Shown piece after piece: positions 1 through 8,887 of a DNA stretch of 64,000 nt. Source of the stretch: Acidobacteriota bacterium. GTDB lineage: Bacteria > Acidobacteriota > Terriglobia > Terriglobales > Acidobacteriaceae. The position numbers were made by a program, and so were the translations under genes. Positions within the stretch are counted from its first letter, which is position 1; each line of letters opens with the position of its first letter. The notes beneath the pieces are model-generated. The model was given only the letters and a program-made list of their open reading frames with translations. It ran no database searches and was not told the DNA's origin. The stretch lies in NCBI GenBank assembly GCA_021792795.1, contig JAJYUB010000013.1, positions 1 to 64,000 of the forward strand, written 5' to 3'.

Positions 1-80
1 CGCATGGATCCTGTGAAACGAAAGGGCGGCATCAAGGCCAGACGGCTGATCGCCGCCACAAGCGATAACTACCGTGCCGA

Positions 81-316
81 ACTTTTCGGCCTCACTTGAG
101 GCGCTCCTTCATGCGATTGCCCTGGGCGTGGATATTCGGACTGTGGCTGCGCTTGCGGGTCACGCTACAATACAAATGACCATGAGATATGCACATCTCA
201 GCCCGGACCACAATAGGGCCGCAGTCGATAAAATGATGCAATATTCGCTGAAACGATCGGACACTAAATCGGACACCAGCAAAGGTTGGTCTGAAAAATC
301 TGCTGTAAAATATTGA
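81..316 (+). pseudogene. Tyrosine recombinase (phage integrase) C-terminal remnant, frameshifted
   Basis: The frame that stops at 314-316 carries the end of a tyrosine recombinase: GVDIRTVAALAGHATIQM followed by TMRYAHLSPDH, which is the GH...YAHL segment with the catalytic His and Tyr region of this family. The preceding HxLRxxF box is readable only in another frame (PHLRRSFM, from about position 93), so a frameshift separates the two conserved boxes. Nothing upstream within the window looks like the rest of an integrase, and the other frames are closed by stops (for example the TAA at 66). It is therefore a decayed tail rather than an active enzyme. It sits 10 bases upstream of a tRNA-Leu, a usual place for integrase genes of elements that use tRNA genes as attachment sites. 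Confidence 0.7.
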
Positions 317-326
317 TTCTAAACAT

Positions 327-411
327 GCGAAAGTGGCGGAATTGGCAGACGCACCAGACTTAGGATCTGGCGGGTAAAACCGTGGGGGTTCAAGTCCCCC
401 CTTTCGCACCA
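327..411 (+). tRNA. tRNA-Leu (anticodon TAG), CCA encoded
   Basis: The acceptor arms GCGAAAG (327-333) and CTTTCGC (401-407) pair perfectly, followed by discriminator A (408) and an encoded CCA (409-411). The anticodon stem CCAGA/TCTGG encloses the loop CTTAGGA, which places anticodon TAG at 361-363. The T arm (GGGGG, TTCAAGT, CCCCC) is intact. The length of 85 nt with a long variable arm is as expected for a class II leucine tRNA. The integrase remnant just upstream suggests the gene has served as an attachment site. Confidence 0.96.
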
Positions 412-465
412 GATGTTTACGGGCAATTTCCCAATCTGGCCGATTTAGAAAGGCGGCCCTTCAAA

Positions 466-687
466 ATGAAGCCTGTGACTATCATTGGAATCGCCCTCAT
501 CCTCCTCGGGGTTGTGGGATTCGCGCTGGGAGGATTTTCATTCACCCACGAGAAGAAGGTTGTCGACATGGGGCCGGTGCAAATTAGCCATCAACAAACC
601 AAGACCATACCCATTCCGCCGGTCTTGAGCGCGATTGCACTCATCGGGGGAATCGGTTTGGTGGTCATCGGTGCGCGTAGCAAATGA
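466..687 (+). CDS. Small two-helix membrane protein, DUF3185-like
   Basis: This 73-residue protein begins at the ATG at 466. It has a first transmembrane helix (IGIALILLGVVGFALGG), a short polar loop (EKKVVDMGP...KTIPIPP) and a second helix (LSAIALIGGIGLVVIGA), ending in a charged tail. This layout matches the small DUF3185-type membrane proteins of unknown function. The frame is open further upstream into the tRNA, but residues before 466 do not look like protein, so the internal ATG was chosen. It stands alone between the tRNA and an opposite-strand gene. The role is unknown. Confidence 0.65.
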   Translation: MKPVTIIGIALILLGVVGFALGGFSFTHEKKVVDMGPVQISHQQTKTIPIPPVLSAIALIGGIGLVVIGARSK

Positions 688-808
688 GAGGTTGACGTAG
701 AGGGTCGATCGCAATCCGGAATGCACCAGCAAAAAGCCAGCATAGGTGGCATGCGGGCTCTTGCATGTTCAAACCAGGACAGTTTACGGTCAGGCTGCAG
801 GAACTCTC

Positions 809-1110
809 CTAGTTGTGGTGGTCGCCACCTCCGTGGCCGCCGCCCTGGTGCCCACCGCCGGATTGGGTATGGCCTTTAGCGCGCACTTTGTTGCCATTTT
901 TATTCCCCCGAGTTTGAGTCACGCGGCGATTCTGCCGCGCGCCGCGGTTGTACGTGCCAACGCGACTCTGCTGCGCGCCACGATTGTACGTGCCGCCACG
1001 ATTCTGTTGCGCTCCACGGTTGAAGTTGCCGCCAGCCCGGTTATAGTTTCCCCCGCGGTTGTAAGCGCCGCCACGGTTGTAGGCGCCTCGGCTGCCTGCG
1101 CGCGGCCTCG
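809..1110 (-). other. Out-of-frame Asn-Arg-Gly repeat tail of the DUF3300 gene
   Basis: In the frame next to the upstream DUF3300 gene this stretch reads as tandem NRGG-type repeats (AYNRGG, NYNRAGG, NFNRGAQ, TYNRGAQ, TYNRGAR). It then becomes a Gly/His-rich end (SGGGHQGGGHGGGDHH) and stops at 809. DUF3300 proteins commonly end in such low-complexity Gly/His-rich tails, while the frame actually continuous with the domain gives a featureless Ala/Thr/Arg stretch that stops at 919. The simplest reading is a frameshift near 1085-1110, either a real mutation or a sequence error. Confidence 0.6.
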
Positions 1111-1761
1111 CATCATTTGAATGGCAGACATCACATCGTCCGGCTGGTTGTAGTAGGCGTTGCCAAGGTCGGTCGTCCACTGAATGTTTCTATCCATCTG
1201 GGCCAGGACCGACGGGAAGGCGACCAGGGCTTTCACGCTGGGGTCCCAGTTCTGCGCGTTGGCGCCGGCAGCCAACTGCTCCGGCGGTACACTCCCCTGC
1301 GACTGCACCCAGCGATCCGCTTCCACCACCTGGGTGGGGTACGTCGAGGCTGCCAGAATCTGCGCCACCAGCGCGTCAGGATACAGTGCAATGGGCGCGA
1401 CCATTTGTCCCAGCTCATCCGGACTTAACGGTTGACCTTGCGGAGCGCCTTGGTCCGGCGGCGGTCCATATTGGTCCTGCGATCCACTTTGATCCTGCGA
1501 TCCACTTTGATCTGGCGGCGGAGGCGGCGGAGGCGTTCCATTATATTGCTCCTGTTGCGGAGGAGCGGTCTGGGCAAACAACAGCGCACCCTGCCCCATG
1601 GGAACGATCAGGGCAATGAGGACAAGCGCGCATGTCCGCCGGGTCATCAACGCAGCGCGTCCGATTCCGTGCCAACGCGACTGAGTTCGCGGCAGCGTGC
1701 CGGTGAGACCCTGGAAAATCGAGGTCGCCGGAGATCCATCTTGCTTTCTGGTGGGTTTCAT
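919..1761 (-). CDS. DUF3300 domain exported protein (C-terminus probably frameshifted)
   Basis: The 280-residue frame starts at ATG 1761, preceded by a GAGAGGG ribosome-binding site. It has a long polar N-terminus, then a signal-peptide-like hydrophobic run at about residues 44-64 ending in LLFAQ. A Pro/Gln/Ser-rich linker with DQSGSQ repeats follows. The DUF3300 domain then reads SPDELGQMVAPIALYPD, LVAQILAAS, YPTQVVEADRW and NAYYNQPDDVM. DUF3300 proteins are secreted or periplasmic proteins of unknown function. After about residue 220 the frame loses the expected repeat tail, which is intact in the neighbouring frame down to 809. The product may thus be truncated or the sequence may contain an indel. 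Confidence 0.8.
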   Translation of the reverse strand: MKPTRKQDGSPATSIFQGLTGTLPRTQSRWHGIGRAALMTRRTCALVLIALIVPMGQGALLFAQTAPPQQEQYNGTPPPPPPPDQSGSQDQSGSQDQYGPPPDQGAPQGQPLSPDELGQMVAPIALYPDALVAQILAASTYPTQVVEADRWVQSQGSVPPEQLAAGANAQNWDPSVKALVAFPSVLAQMDRNIQWTTDLGNAYYNQPDDVMSAIQMMRGRAQAAEAPTTVAALTTAGETITGLAATSTVERNRIVAARTIVARSRVALARTTAARGRIAA

Positions 1762-2019
1762 GTTCCCTCTCTAACTGAAGGCAAACTGCCTTGTTATATT
1801 CGTACAAATGCATCAACGACTAGACCGAGCAACTGGTATGCATGGTAACCCGCGTCCGACTCGATAGTTGCCAAAAAGGGATGTTGATTTCAATGCCCCT
1901 TTCGCGCCCGCGCTCGCGGGATGAAGCGCCAGGGGCCCCGGCAGGGTCTCCTGTTGCACCGGAGATTTCCTGGCAGAATGATGCAGCCCGCAGGGTCCAA
2001 CTCGCGATACCCTTGTTGC

Positions 2020-2337
2020 ATGAGCCAGCCAATCCATTCTTCTCCGAATATCAACATTGTCCAGGCGCAGGATTATCGCGACGGTTATGCGAACAGCGTG
2101 CAGGTGCGGGCCAGCGTGTGGGATTTTATGTTGGTTTTTGGCGCTGCCCGACAGGATTCTCCGAATGAGGTGGTACTGCGAAATTTTCAAGGGATATATC
2201 TGAGCCCGCAGCAAGCCAAAGCGCTGTGGAACCTTCTGGGCCAGAATCTGGCGCAATATGAGCAGGCTTTCGGCCCTATTTCTCTAGAGCCGGCGCAGGC
2301 GTTTCCAGCGGCGCCCGGCAACGGTCCGATACACTAA
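2020..2337 (+). CDS. DUF3467 domain protein
   Basis: A 105-residue soluble protein. The frame is open from 1921, but the family-like part begins after the ATG at 2020 (MSQPIHSSPNINIVQAQ). The central block YANSVQVRASVWDFMLVFG, then LRNFQGIYLSPQQAK, then LWNLLGQNLAQYEQAFGPI matches DUF3467, a small domain with the pattern of an N-terminal beta region, SP.QAK, and a helix ending YE..FG. No signal peptide or membrane segment is visible. The function of the family is not known. The next gene, a membrane glycosyltransferase, starts 55 bases downstream on the same strand. Confidence 0.75.
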   Translation: MSQPIHSSPNINIVQAQDYRDGYANSVQVRASVWDFMLVFGAARQDSPNEVVLRNFQGIYLSPQQAKALWNLLGQNLAQYEQAFGPISLEPAQAFPAAPGNGPIH

Positions 2338-2392
2338 ACCGGGTTGGCGCGCGTCAGCGATTGGAAGGTCCCTCGGCGCACCCTTTCGTCTT

Positions 2393-4129
2393 GTGAGGAG
2401 CGATGATTTGCCAGCCTCGAATCAGCCTTTGAATTCCGCGCCCGCTTTACGGCCGCATTCGCTGCTGCAACAATTCTTGCTTCAGGAGCACCGCGATGAG
2501 CCCGTACCGGCCTGGATCGTTTTTCCGGTCATATATGCCTTTGTCCTGCTGACGCATTTGCCGCTGCTGCGCTTGCCCTATTTTTGGGACGAGGCGGGCT
2601 ACTATATTCCCGCGGCGTACGACTTTTTCCGCACTGGGTCTCTGGTCCCATATTCCACACTGACCAACGCCCATCCTCCTTTGCCGACAATCTATTTGGC
2701 CACTTGGTGGAAGGTGTCGGGATTTACCCCCGTGGTGACGCGTCTGGCGACGTGCCTGGCGGCGTCATTCGCGCTGACCGCAGTCTTCGCGCTGGTGCGC
2801 CGGTTGATGAATACCCCGGTGGCTGTCGCGACCACGTTGTTGACTGCGATCTACCCAGTTTGGTTCACCCAAAGCACGCTGGCGCAGGCGGACATTTATG
2901 CGGCCGCTGGAACGATGTGGGCGCTGGTTTACGCGTTGGACGAGTTGCCGTCCGCGCGTAACGGCTGGATTGCAGCTGCCTGGTTCTCGGTGGCTGCGTT
3001 GTCGAAAGAAACTGCCATTGCGATGCCGTTGACCCTGGCGGCGTGGCATGTTTTGGAAACGCGCCGCAAGCCGTCCCAGGCCAGTGGGCATTGGCGGACG
3101 TCGATCCAGTTCGCAATCCCAGCGCTGCCGTTGTGTGCGTGGTATGCCTACCATTTTCATAAGACCGGATATATTTTCGGCAATCCGCAATTCGTGCGCT
3201 ACAACGCTGTTCTGACGCTGCACGTGGCCCGTTTTTTTCTGGCGCTGGCGCAGCGGCTGATGCAGGTCACCGTCTATATGAATCTTTTCGTGCCCATCTT
3301 ATGTATGGTGGCTGCGATGTTCTTGCCGGCGCTCCGTCAGGCGGATGGCAGCAAGCGTCCGCGCATCTCCTGGAATGTGCAGGCGCAGATCGGAATTCTT
3401 CTGCTGGTCAATCTGCTGTTTTTTTCCGTGGCTGGAGGCGCGGTATTGGCGCGCTACCTGTTGCCGCTCTATCCGCTGATTTTAGTGTTGTGTGTTTCTA
3501 CCTGGCGACGGCGTGTGGAGCAGTGGCCGTGGATTGTCGCGCTGAGTGCGGTAGCTTTTCTGGCGGGATTGTTCGTCAATCCGCCATATCGCTTTACGCC
3601 GGAAGACAACCTGACCTATCGTAGCCTGATCGTGATGCAGCAGCAGGCAATTGCGCAGGTGATTCGCCGCGCCCCGGGAGGAACAGTATTGACAGCGTGG
3701 CCCGCCACCGACGAGCTGCGAAGGCCCGAGCTGGGTTATGTGCGCAAGCCCGTACCCGTGGTGGCGATCGGCGATTTTTCTTGGCCGCAGATAGAAACCG
3801 CGGCGCAACTGCATGACTACGACGCCGCCCTGGTATTTGCGACCAAGTATCAGCTGACCAACACCCTCAACTGGTCCCATTTTGGCGATGAAGAATGGAA
3901 CAAGGAATATTTCGGCTACCATTACGATCTGCCGCCCGCGTTGATTGCGCGGTTGCTGCGCGGCGATGTAGTTTGGGAGGCGAGGACCAGGGGATTGTGG
4001 ACCGCTGTGTTGCTGTTCAACCGCCGGCAAAGCGTGGGCCTTCCCGCCAACGCCGTTCCACTCCAGACCTATGTCGCGACCAGGATGTCGCGCAGTACGC
4101 AACCCTTCCAGCCCAGGCTTTCCCACTGA
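2393..4129 (+). CDS. GT-C membrane glycosyltransferase (family 39 / PMT-like)
   Basis: This 578-residue polytopic membrane protein starts at a GTG at 2393. After a polar N-terminus of about 40 residues the first helix leads into YFWDEAGYY (D66-E67), the acidic motif in the first periplasmic loop of GT-C enzymes. NAHPPLP follows, which is typical of the PMT/ArnT-like group. About ten further hydrophobic helices precede a soluble C-terminal part of about 150 residues. Such enzymes transfer a sugar from a polyprenyl-phosphate donor to lipid or protein at the outer face of the inner membrane; the substrate cannot be told from sequence. It is followed after 5 bases by the TPR gene, so the two are probably co-transcribed. 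Confidence 0.8.
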   Translation: MRSDDLPASNQPLNSAPALRPHSLLQQFLLQEHRDEPVPAWIVFPVIYAFVLLTHLPLLRLPYFWDEAGYYIPAAYDFFRTGSLVPYSTLTNAHPPLPTIYLATWWKVSGFTPVVTRLATCLAASFALTAVFALVRRLMNTPVAVATTLLTAIYPVWFTQSTLAQADIYAAAGTMWALVYALDELPSARNGWIAAAWFSVAALSKETAIAMPLTLAAWHVLETRRKPSQASGHWRTSIQFAIPALPLCAWYAYHFHKTGYIFGNPQFVRYNAVLTLHVARFFLALAQRLMQVTVYMNLFVPILCMVAAMFLPALRQADGSKRPRISWNVQAQIGILLLVNLLFFSVAGGAVLARYLLPLYPLILVLCVSTWRRRVEQWPWIVALSAVAFLAGLFVNPPYRFTPEDNLTYRSLIVMQQQAIAQVIRRAPGGTVLTAWPATDELRRPELGYVRKPVPVVAIGDFSWPQIETAAQLHDYDAALVFATKYQLTNTLNWSHFGDEEWNKEYFGYHYDLPPALIARLLRGDVVWEARTRGLWTAVLLFNRRQSVGLPANAVPLQTYVATRMSRSTQPFQPRLSH

Positions 4130-4134
4130 ATCGA

Positions 4135-5955
4135 ATGCAGAATTCTATAATCACCAGTGTCGTGAAGAAAACAGAAAATGCGATTGTTCTTCGATTGTGG
4201 CGGAGCTTGATTCTTTGCGCGTTGGTCGCGCTGGCGGCTTTGCCTTCGGTTGCGCTATCCGAGTCTGCCAATGAAACCGATTGGGACGGACACCTGGTCT
4301 GGGTGCTCCCCTTTGAAAACAATTCCACGCAGCCCGGCCTGGACTGGATTGGCGCTTCGTTTCCGGACATCTTGAACGCGCGGTTGAGCTCGGCTGGATT
4401 TCTGACCATTCGTCGCGAAGATCGCCGCTACGCCATGCAACATCTCGGACTTCCCGCGGATTTCCGTCCGACGCAGGCCACCGCGTACCGCATTGGTCAA
4501 ACGCTGGACGCCGACTATGTCGTCTTCGGCAATTACACGGTCGCCAATGGCCGCATTCGAGCGACAGCGCGGGTCCTGGAGATGCACGGTCCCAGCATGG
4601 GCCCCATGCTGGAAGAGGAAGGGGACCTGGACCAACTGATCAACATTGAGGACGACTTGGCGTGGAAGACGGCCATGCGGATCGACCCCAAACTGAATCT
4701 GGAAGAGCCGACATTTCTCGCGGCCAGCCGCGATCTTCGACTGGATGCCTTTGAGAATTACATCCGCGGATTGGTCGAGCCGGGGATCGAGGAGCGGATC
4801 GGGCACCTGACGAAAGCCGTGCAGCTCAGCCCAGGCTATGTGCAGGCATGGTTTGCGCTGGGACTGGCGTACTTCGACGACCAGCAATATGACCAGGCGG
4901 AGGCCGCGTTCGGCAAAGTCCCCAACGGCGGACGGCTGTCCTTGGAAGCCATGTTCTACGCCGGACTCAGTGACCTCTACACCGGGAACTATGTCGGCGC
5001 GCAGACGGAATTTTCCGCCATCGCTTCGGTTTTGCCCCTGCCGGAGGTCCTGAACAACGAGGGAATCGCGTTCAACCGCCGCGGCCAGAATGGCACCGCG
5101 TTTTTCAGGCGCGTGGTCGAGATGGATCCGCAAAGCGCGGACTACTGGTTCAACCTGGCGGTCTCCGAGCGCCGTCAAAAAAACTATACAGCGGCGCTGA
5201 ATGCGGTGGCGCATGCCCTTTCGCTGCACCCGCAAGACCAGGAAGCGCAGGACCTACGCAAGAACCTGACGATGCTGAAGAGTGGTCAACTGATTGTGTC
5301 TCCGGCGAAACCAGCGGCGGCAGAGACCCATGCATCGGCAAACCGGAGCGTTGTTACCAACGCGGACGATCAGTCAGACTCGACCGGCGTTGCGAAAGAC
5401 AAGCCGGATACAACCGGTACGCAGAGCGCATCGGGTTCAACCTCCGCACCGGCAGTCTCCGATGCAACCAGCGCGGACTACGAACCGCTGGAACGTATTG
5501 CCCGCACCTACGACGAGAGCTCATTGCGGCAGGGCGCCTTTGCGTTGGAACAGATGAACGCGATGAAGCTGCGTTCGATGCCGCCGGCGGAACGCGCGCA
5601 ACGGCTGTGCCAGCAAGGCACGACCTATGTGAACGATGGCTTGCTGCTGGAGGCGGAACGGCAGTTTCAGCTTGCTTTGGCCGCGGATCCCAGCAGCGCC
5701 GCTGCCTATGCCGGTCTGGCCGAAGTGCATGAGTATGCCGGCAGCATGAAAATCGCCCAGCAGGAAGCGAACAAGTCTCTCCAAACGAGACCAAATGCCG
5801 CGGCCTATCTGGTGTTGGCGCGAATCGCCCTTAGCCAGCATGACTTGACGGGGGCGCGCAGCAACATCGACAATGCCCTGCGTCTTGAGCCGAATAACAC
5901 CGCAGCCAAGGGAATTCTGCAGGCGATTCAGACGCAGCAGGGGCAACAGCAGTGA
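4135..5955 (+). CDS. Exported TPR-repeat protein with FlgO/CsgG-like N-terminal domain
   Basis: A 606-residue protein starting at ATG 4135. A signal peptide covers about residues 18-42 (LILCALVALAALPSVALS). The segment beginning LVWVLPFENNS, with DILNARLSSAGF and ADYVVFGNY, resembles the FlgO/CsgG-type nucleotide-fold-like domain often fused to TPRs in this phylum. Several TPR units follow (for example VQAWFALGLAYFDDQQYDQA and ADYWFNLAVSERRQKNYTAA). A Ser/Thr/Ala-rich linker at about residues 385-450 separates a second TPR block at the C-terminus. It probably acts in the periplasm as a scaffold. Its TGA overlaps the next start (TGATG), which suggests translational coupling with the NfeD protease gene. 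Confidence 0.75.
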   Translation: MQNSIITSVVKKTENAIVLRLWRSLILCALVALAALPSVALSESANETDWDGHLVWVLPFENNSTQPGLDWIGASFPDILNARLSSAGFLTIRREDRRYAMQHLGLPADFRPTQATAYRIGQTLDADYVVFGNYTVANGRIRATARVLEMHGPSMGPMLEEEGDLDQLINIEDDLAWKTAMRIDPKLNLEEPTFLAASRDLRLDAFENYIRGLVEPGIEERIGHLTKAVQLSPGYVQAWFALGLAYFDDQQYDQAEAAFGKVPNGGRLSLEAMFYAGLSDLYTGNYVGAQTEFSAIASVLPLPEVLNNEGIAFNRRGQNGTAFFRRVVEMDPQSADYWFNLAVSERRQKNYTAALNAVAHALSLHPQDQEAQDLRKNLTMLKSGQLIVSPAKPAAAETHASANRSVVTNADDQSDSTGVAKDKPDTTGTQSASGSTSAPAVSDATSADYEPLERIARTYDESSLRQGAFALEQMNAMKLRSMPPAERAQRLCQQGTTYVNDGLLLEAERQFQLALAADPSSAAAYAGLAEVHEYAGSMKIAQQEANKSLQTRPNAAAYLVLARIALSQHDLTGARSNIDNALRLEPNNTAAKGILQAIQTQQGQQQ

Positions 5956-7322
5956 TGCGCGGGAGCGTGATCGACATGGGTACAGCACGGAATTCTCCAT
6001 CCATGTGGGTTCGTTTGCCGCGGCCCGCTTTCGCTTTGCTGGGACTGGTGGGGTGGCTTGGCCTCGGCGCTTTATTCCTCGCGAAGGCTGCGGAGTCGCG
6101 GCCAGTGGTGGTGGAGTTGCCGCTGCACGATACCGTGCAACCGATCAGCGCGGCCTATTTGAAGCGCGGGCTGCGTCATGCCGCGGACATTCATGCGCAG
6201 GCAGTGTTGGTCGAACTGGGCACGCCGGGCGGCCTGCTGACTTCGACACGCATCATGGTCGCCGCCATCGAAGAATCTGAAGTTCCGGTCATCGTATATG
6301 TTGCGCCCTCTGGGAGCCGTGCCGCCTCCGCTGGATTTTTCATTCTGGAGTCCGCCGATGTCGCCGCCATGGCTCCTGGCACCAACACGGGAGCGTCGCA
6401 TCCGATTCTCGAGGGCGAGAAGATGGACCCGATCCTGAAAACCAAGATCGAGAACGATGCCATGGCCTTCCTCCGCTCCTACGTTTCGCGCCGAGGGCGC
6501 AACGCGCAGGCGGCTCAGGATGCGGTGCTGAATTCGAAATCGTATACCGATCAGGAAGCTCTCAACCTGAAGCTGATCGATGCTATTTCTCCCGACATCC
6601 CCACGCTGTTGGACCACCTTAATGGCACGACTGTGACGCGTTTCAGCGGGGCGAAGCAGGTGCTGCACACGCAGGACGCGGATGTCGAAGTGATGCCGCC
6701 AAGTACGAGAGAACGGATTCTCAGCACGCTGACCGACCCCAACCTTGCGGTGCTCCTGCTGATCCTCGGCGGCCTGTTGATCTATCTGGAATTCAATGCG
6801 CCGGGCGCGATCGTTCCTGGCGCGCTGGGAACTCTTTTGGTGTTGATCTCTCTGTTTGCGCTGGACCTGCTGCCGTTGGAGTACACGGCGGTGGGATTTC
6901 TCATCGGCGCGCTGGTCCTGTTTGTGCTGGACATAAAATTTACCACTCATGGAATTCTCGGGTTGGCTGCGATCGGCTGTCTTGTCTTCGGCCTGCTGAC
7001 GCTGGTGAATGGGCCGATCCCGGAGATGCGCGTGCATCTGGGGACCGCTCTTGGCGCGGGCATCGGCTTCGGCCTGATTACCATCTTCCTTACCACGATT
7101 GCCGTGCGTGCTCGACGCAATAAAGTGCAGACTGGTGGCGAAGCGCTTCTGGGGACCATTGCGGTGGCACAAACCGCGTTGAATCCGAACGGACAGGTGC
7201 TGGTGCGGGGGGAGCTTTGGCAGGCGCATTCCCGCGATGCAGTCGCCGCCGGGGAGTCGGTCCTGATCCGTGACCGTAAGGGACTTATATTGGAAGTTGA
7301 ACGTGACGTGCGAGGTTCCTGA
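5955..7322 (+). CDS. NfeD-family membrane-bound ClpP-class serine protease
   Basis: About 455 residues. A signal or anchor helix ([17 protein letters not shown]) is followed by a ClpP/crotonase-like protease domain. The domain has a GTPGGLL turn, the nucleophile motif RAASAGFFI with Ser near residue 125, then NTGASHPI and KIENDAMAF with a Lys near residue 164, spaced as expected for the Ser-Lys dyad of NfeD1b proteases. Four or more hydrophobic segments follow ([17 protein letters not shown] onward), then a small beta-rich NfeD C-terminal domain ([23 protein letters not shown]). GTG 5952 is an alternative start. NfeD1b proteins are paired with slipins and are thought to cleave or control them; the slipin gene is the next gene, 80 bases on. 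Confidence 0.9.
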   Translation: MRGSVIDMGTARNSPSMWVRLPRPAFALLGLVGWLGLGALFLAKAAESRPVVVELPLHDTVQPISAAYLKRGLRHAADIHAQAVLVELGTPGGLLTSTRIMVAAIEESEVPVIVYVAPSGSRAASAGFFILESADVAAMAPGTNTGASHPILEGEKMDPILKTKIENDAMAFLRSYVSRRGRNAQAAQDAVLNSKSYTDQEALNLKLIDAISPDIPTLLDHLNGTTVTRFSGAKQVLHTQDADVEVMPPSTRERILSTLTDPNLAVLLLILGGLLIYLEFNAPGAIVPGALGTLLVLISLFALDLLPLEYTAVGFLIGALVLFVLDIKFTTHGILGLAAIGCLVFGLLTLVNGPIPEMRVHLGTALGAGIGFGLITIFLTTIAVRARRNKVQTGGEALLGTIAVAQTALNPNGQVLVRGELWQAHSRDAVAAGESVLIRDRKGLILEVERDVRGS

Positions 7323-7402
7323 AAGCGGTTTCGCGCCCGATTGGCACGCGGCCCGTGCTATACAACCTAAGGCGAGTGTTCCATGCTCGGGGAGAGTTGA
7401 AC

Positions 7403-8185
7403 ATGCCATCCACTGCAGTACTGGTCGTCATCGTCATCGTGGCGTTCTACCTGTTTAGTTCCATCAAAATTTTGAAGGAGTATGAGCGCGGGGTGATCTT
7501 CCGCCTGGGCCGTCTGCTCAGTTCTCCAAAAGGCCCAGGAATCGTCCTCGTCTTCCGGCCATTTGACCAGATCGTGCGCATCTCCCTGCGGCAGGAGGCG
7601 ATGGAAGTCCCGGCGCAGGACATCATTACGCGCGATAACGTTACGCTGAAAGTGAATGCGGTGATTACACTGCGGGTGATCGATGCCGCAAAGGCGGTGG
7701 TGGAAGTATCGAACTACGTCTATCAGACCTCGCAGTTTGCGCAGACAACGCTGCGATCGGTATTGGGCGAGGTGGAACTGGATGAGTTGCTGGCCCATCG
7801 CGAGAAATTGAATTTGAAAATCCAGACCATCATCGACCAGCACACTTCGCCCTATGGATTGAAAGTTGTCAGCGTGGAAGTGAAGCAGGTGGACCTGCCG
7901 GAGTCGATGTTGCGCGCCATGGCGCGCCAGGCCGAAGCGGAGCGAGAAAAGCGCGCCAAGATCATCAACGCGGAAGGCGAGTTCAACGCGGCGCAGCGCC
8001 TGGTAGAGGCGGCAACGCTTCTGGCGCAGCAGCCGATCACCATGCAGTTGCGCTACCTGCAGACGCTCAGCGAAATTGGCGCGGAGAAAAACACCACCAT
8101 CGTGTTTCCGCTGCCGCTGGAACTGGTCTCGCTGCTGAAGCAAGTCGGTCAAGCGGTCTTACCCAAACCTGGCGGAGATGTATAG
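7403..8185 (+). CDS. Slipin (stomatin/prohibitin, SPFH domain) membrane protein
   Basis: A 260-residue protein starting at ATG 7403 ([13 protein letters not shown]). A single N-terminal membrane hairpin ([15 protein letters not shown]) is followed by the SPFH domain: [64 protein letters not shown] coiled-coil stretch rich in [16 protein letters not shown] comes next, and then the C-terminal [23 protein letters not shown] segment seen in bacterial slipins. It likely oligomerises on the inner membrane. The pairing with an upstream NfeD protease is the standard bacterial arrangement for this family. Confidence 0.93.
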   Translation: MPSTAVLVVIVIVAFYLFSSIKILKEYERGVIFRLGRLLSSPKGPGIVLVFRPFDQIVRISLRQEAMEVPAQDIITRDNVTLKVNAVITLRVIDAAKAVVEVSNYVYQTSQFAQTTLRSVLGEVELDELLAHREKLNLKIQTIIDQHTSPYGLKVVSVEVKQVDLPESMLRAMARQAEAEREKRAKIINAEGEFNAAQRLVEAATLLAQQPITMQLRYLQTLSEIGAEKNTTIVFPLPLELVSLLKQVGQAVLPKPGGDV

Positions 8186-8187
8186 CG

Positions 8188-8859
8188 ATGACGGCCTTGT
8201 TCGAAGAAAATATCGACGTTCACGATCCGGTGGAAGCGCACTGGGGCACCAGCACCATCCTTGCAATCTTCTTTGCTTCTTCCTTGGTCTCGGCGGTGTT
8301 TTTTGGCCTCGGGTACTCCTTCGGCGGGGCCGGGACCTCAAAGCGCTCGCTTTCCATCAACTCGGCTCCGGTGAGCAGCAACGCGGCAGGATCGCCCATC
8401 TTGCCAGCGCCGTCCAAACCAGCCGATATCTCGAATCGGCCCTCCCCCATCGCAAATGTCGTCGCCAAGGCCGATGCGCACCCTACTGGGAACACTCCGT
8501 CGGCGCCTTCGGTAGTCTCGCGTCCGGTTGCAGCGACCCACATCGCCCAGTCGATCGCTCCCATGGCCGGGAAAAAGGCAATGCCCGCACCTTCAGCTCA
8601 GCATGAAAATGCGGCGGCCAACGAAAAAAGCAGCGCTCACATCATGGTGCAGGTGGGCGCCATCGCCGATCGCAAAGATGCCGAACGCCTGGTGGCGGAG
8701 TTGCGAAAGAAGGGCTTCCACGCGGGAATCTATTCGCAGAAACACGACAAGTTTCTCCACGTGCAGATCGGCCCGTTTCAGGATGCAGCGCAAGCGCAGT
8801 CCAAGCGGCATCAGGTGATGGCGAGCGGTTTCCACGCCATCCTGAAGAGTTCGACTTAG
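8188..8859 (+). CDS. Membrane-anchored SPOR-domain protein
   Basis: A 223-residue protein that starts two bases after the slipin stop. There is a short cytoplasmic N-terminus, one transmembrane helix at about residues 23-47 (ILAIFFASSLVSAVFFGLGYSF), a long Ala/Pro/Ser-rich periplasmic linker, and a C-terminal SPOR domain from about residue 150 (HIMVQVGAIADRKDAERL, LRKKGFHAGIY, FLHVQIGPFQDAAQA). SPOR domains bind glycan strands lacking stem peptides and often localise to the division septum. Its place directly behind nfeD and slipin genes suggests one envelope-related transcription unit from about 2.4 to 8.9 kb. Confidence 0.88.
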   Translation: MTALFEENIDVHDPVEAHWGTSTILAIFFASSLVSAVFFGLGYSFGGAGTSKRSLSINSAPVSSNAAGSPILPAPSKPADISNRPSPIANVVAKADAHPTGNTPSAPSVVSRPVAATHIAQSIAPMAGKKAMPAPSAQHENAAANEKSSAHIMVQVGAIADRKDAERLVAELRKKGFHAGIYSQKHDKFLHVQIGPFQDAAQAQSKRHQVMASGFHAILKSST

Positions 8860-8887
8860 GCGCGGCTCACCTCTGTCGCAAACCGAG

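Noticed and set aside
1-411. Possible intact prophage or genomic island start
   Set aside because: Only the last conserved part of an integrase is visible and it is frameshifted; no phage structural genes occur in the window.
930-1110. Tandem repeat resembling a short CRISPR-like or satellite array
   Set aside because: The repeats are codon-phased and encode NRGG units of a protein tail; there are no spacers or cas genes.
6072-7409. A 445-codon open frame on the minus strand
   Set aside because: Antisense to the NfeD protease gene; Gln/His/Arg-rich and without domain structure.
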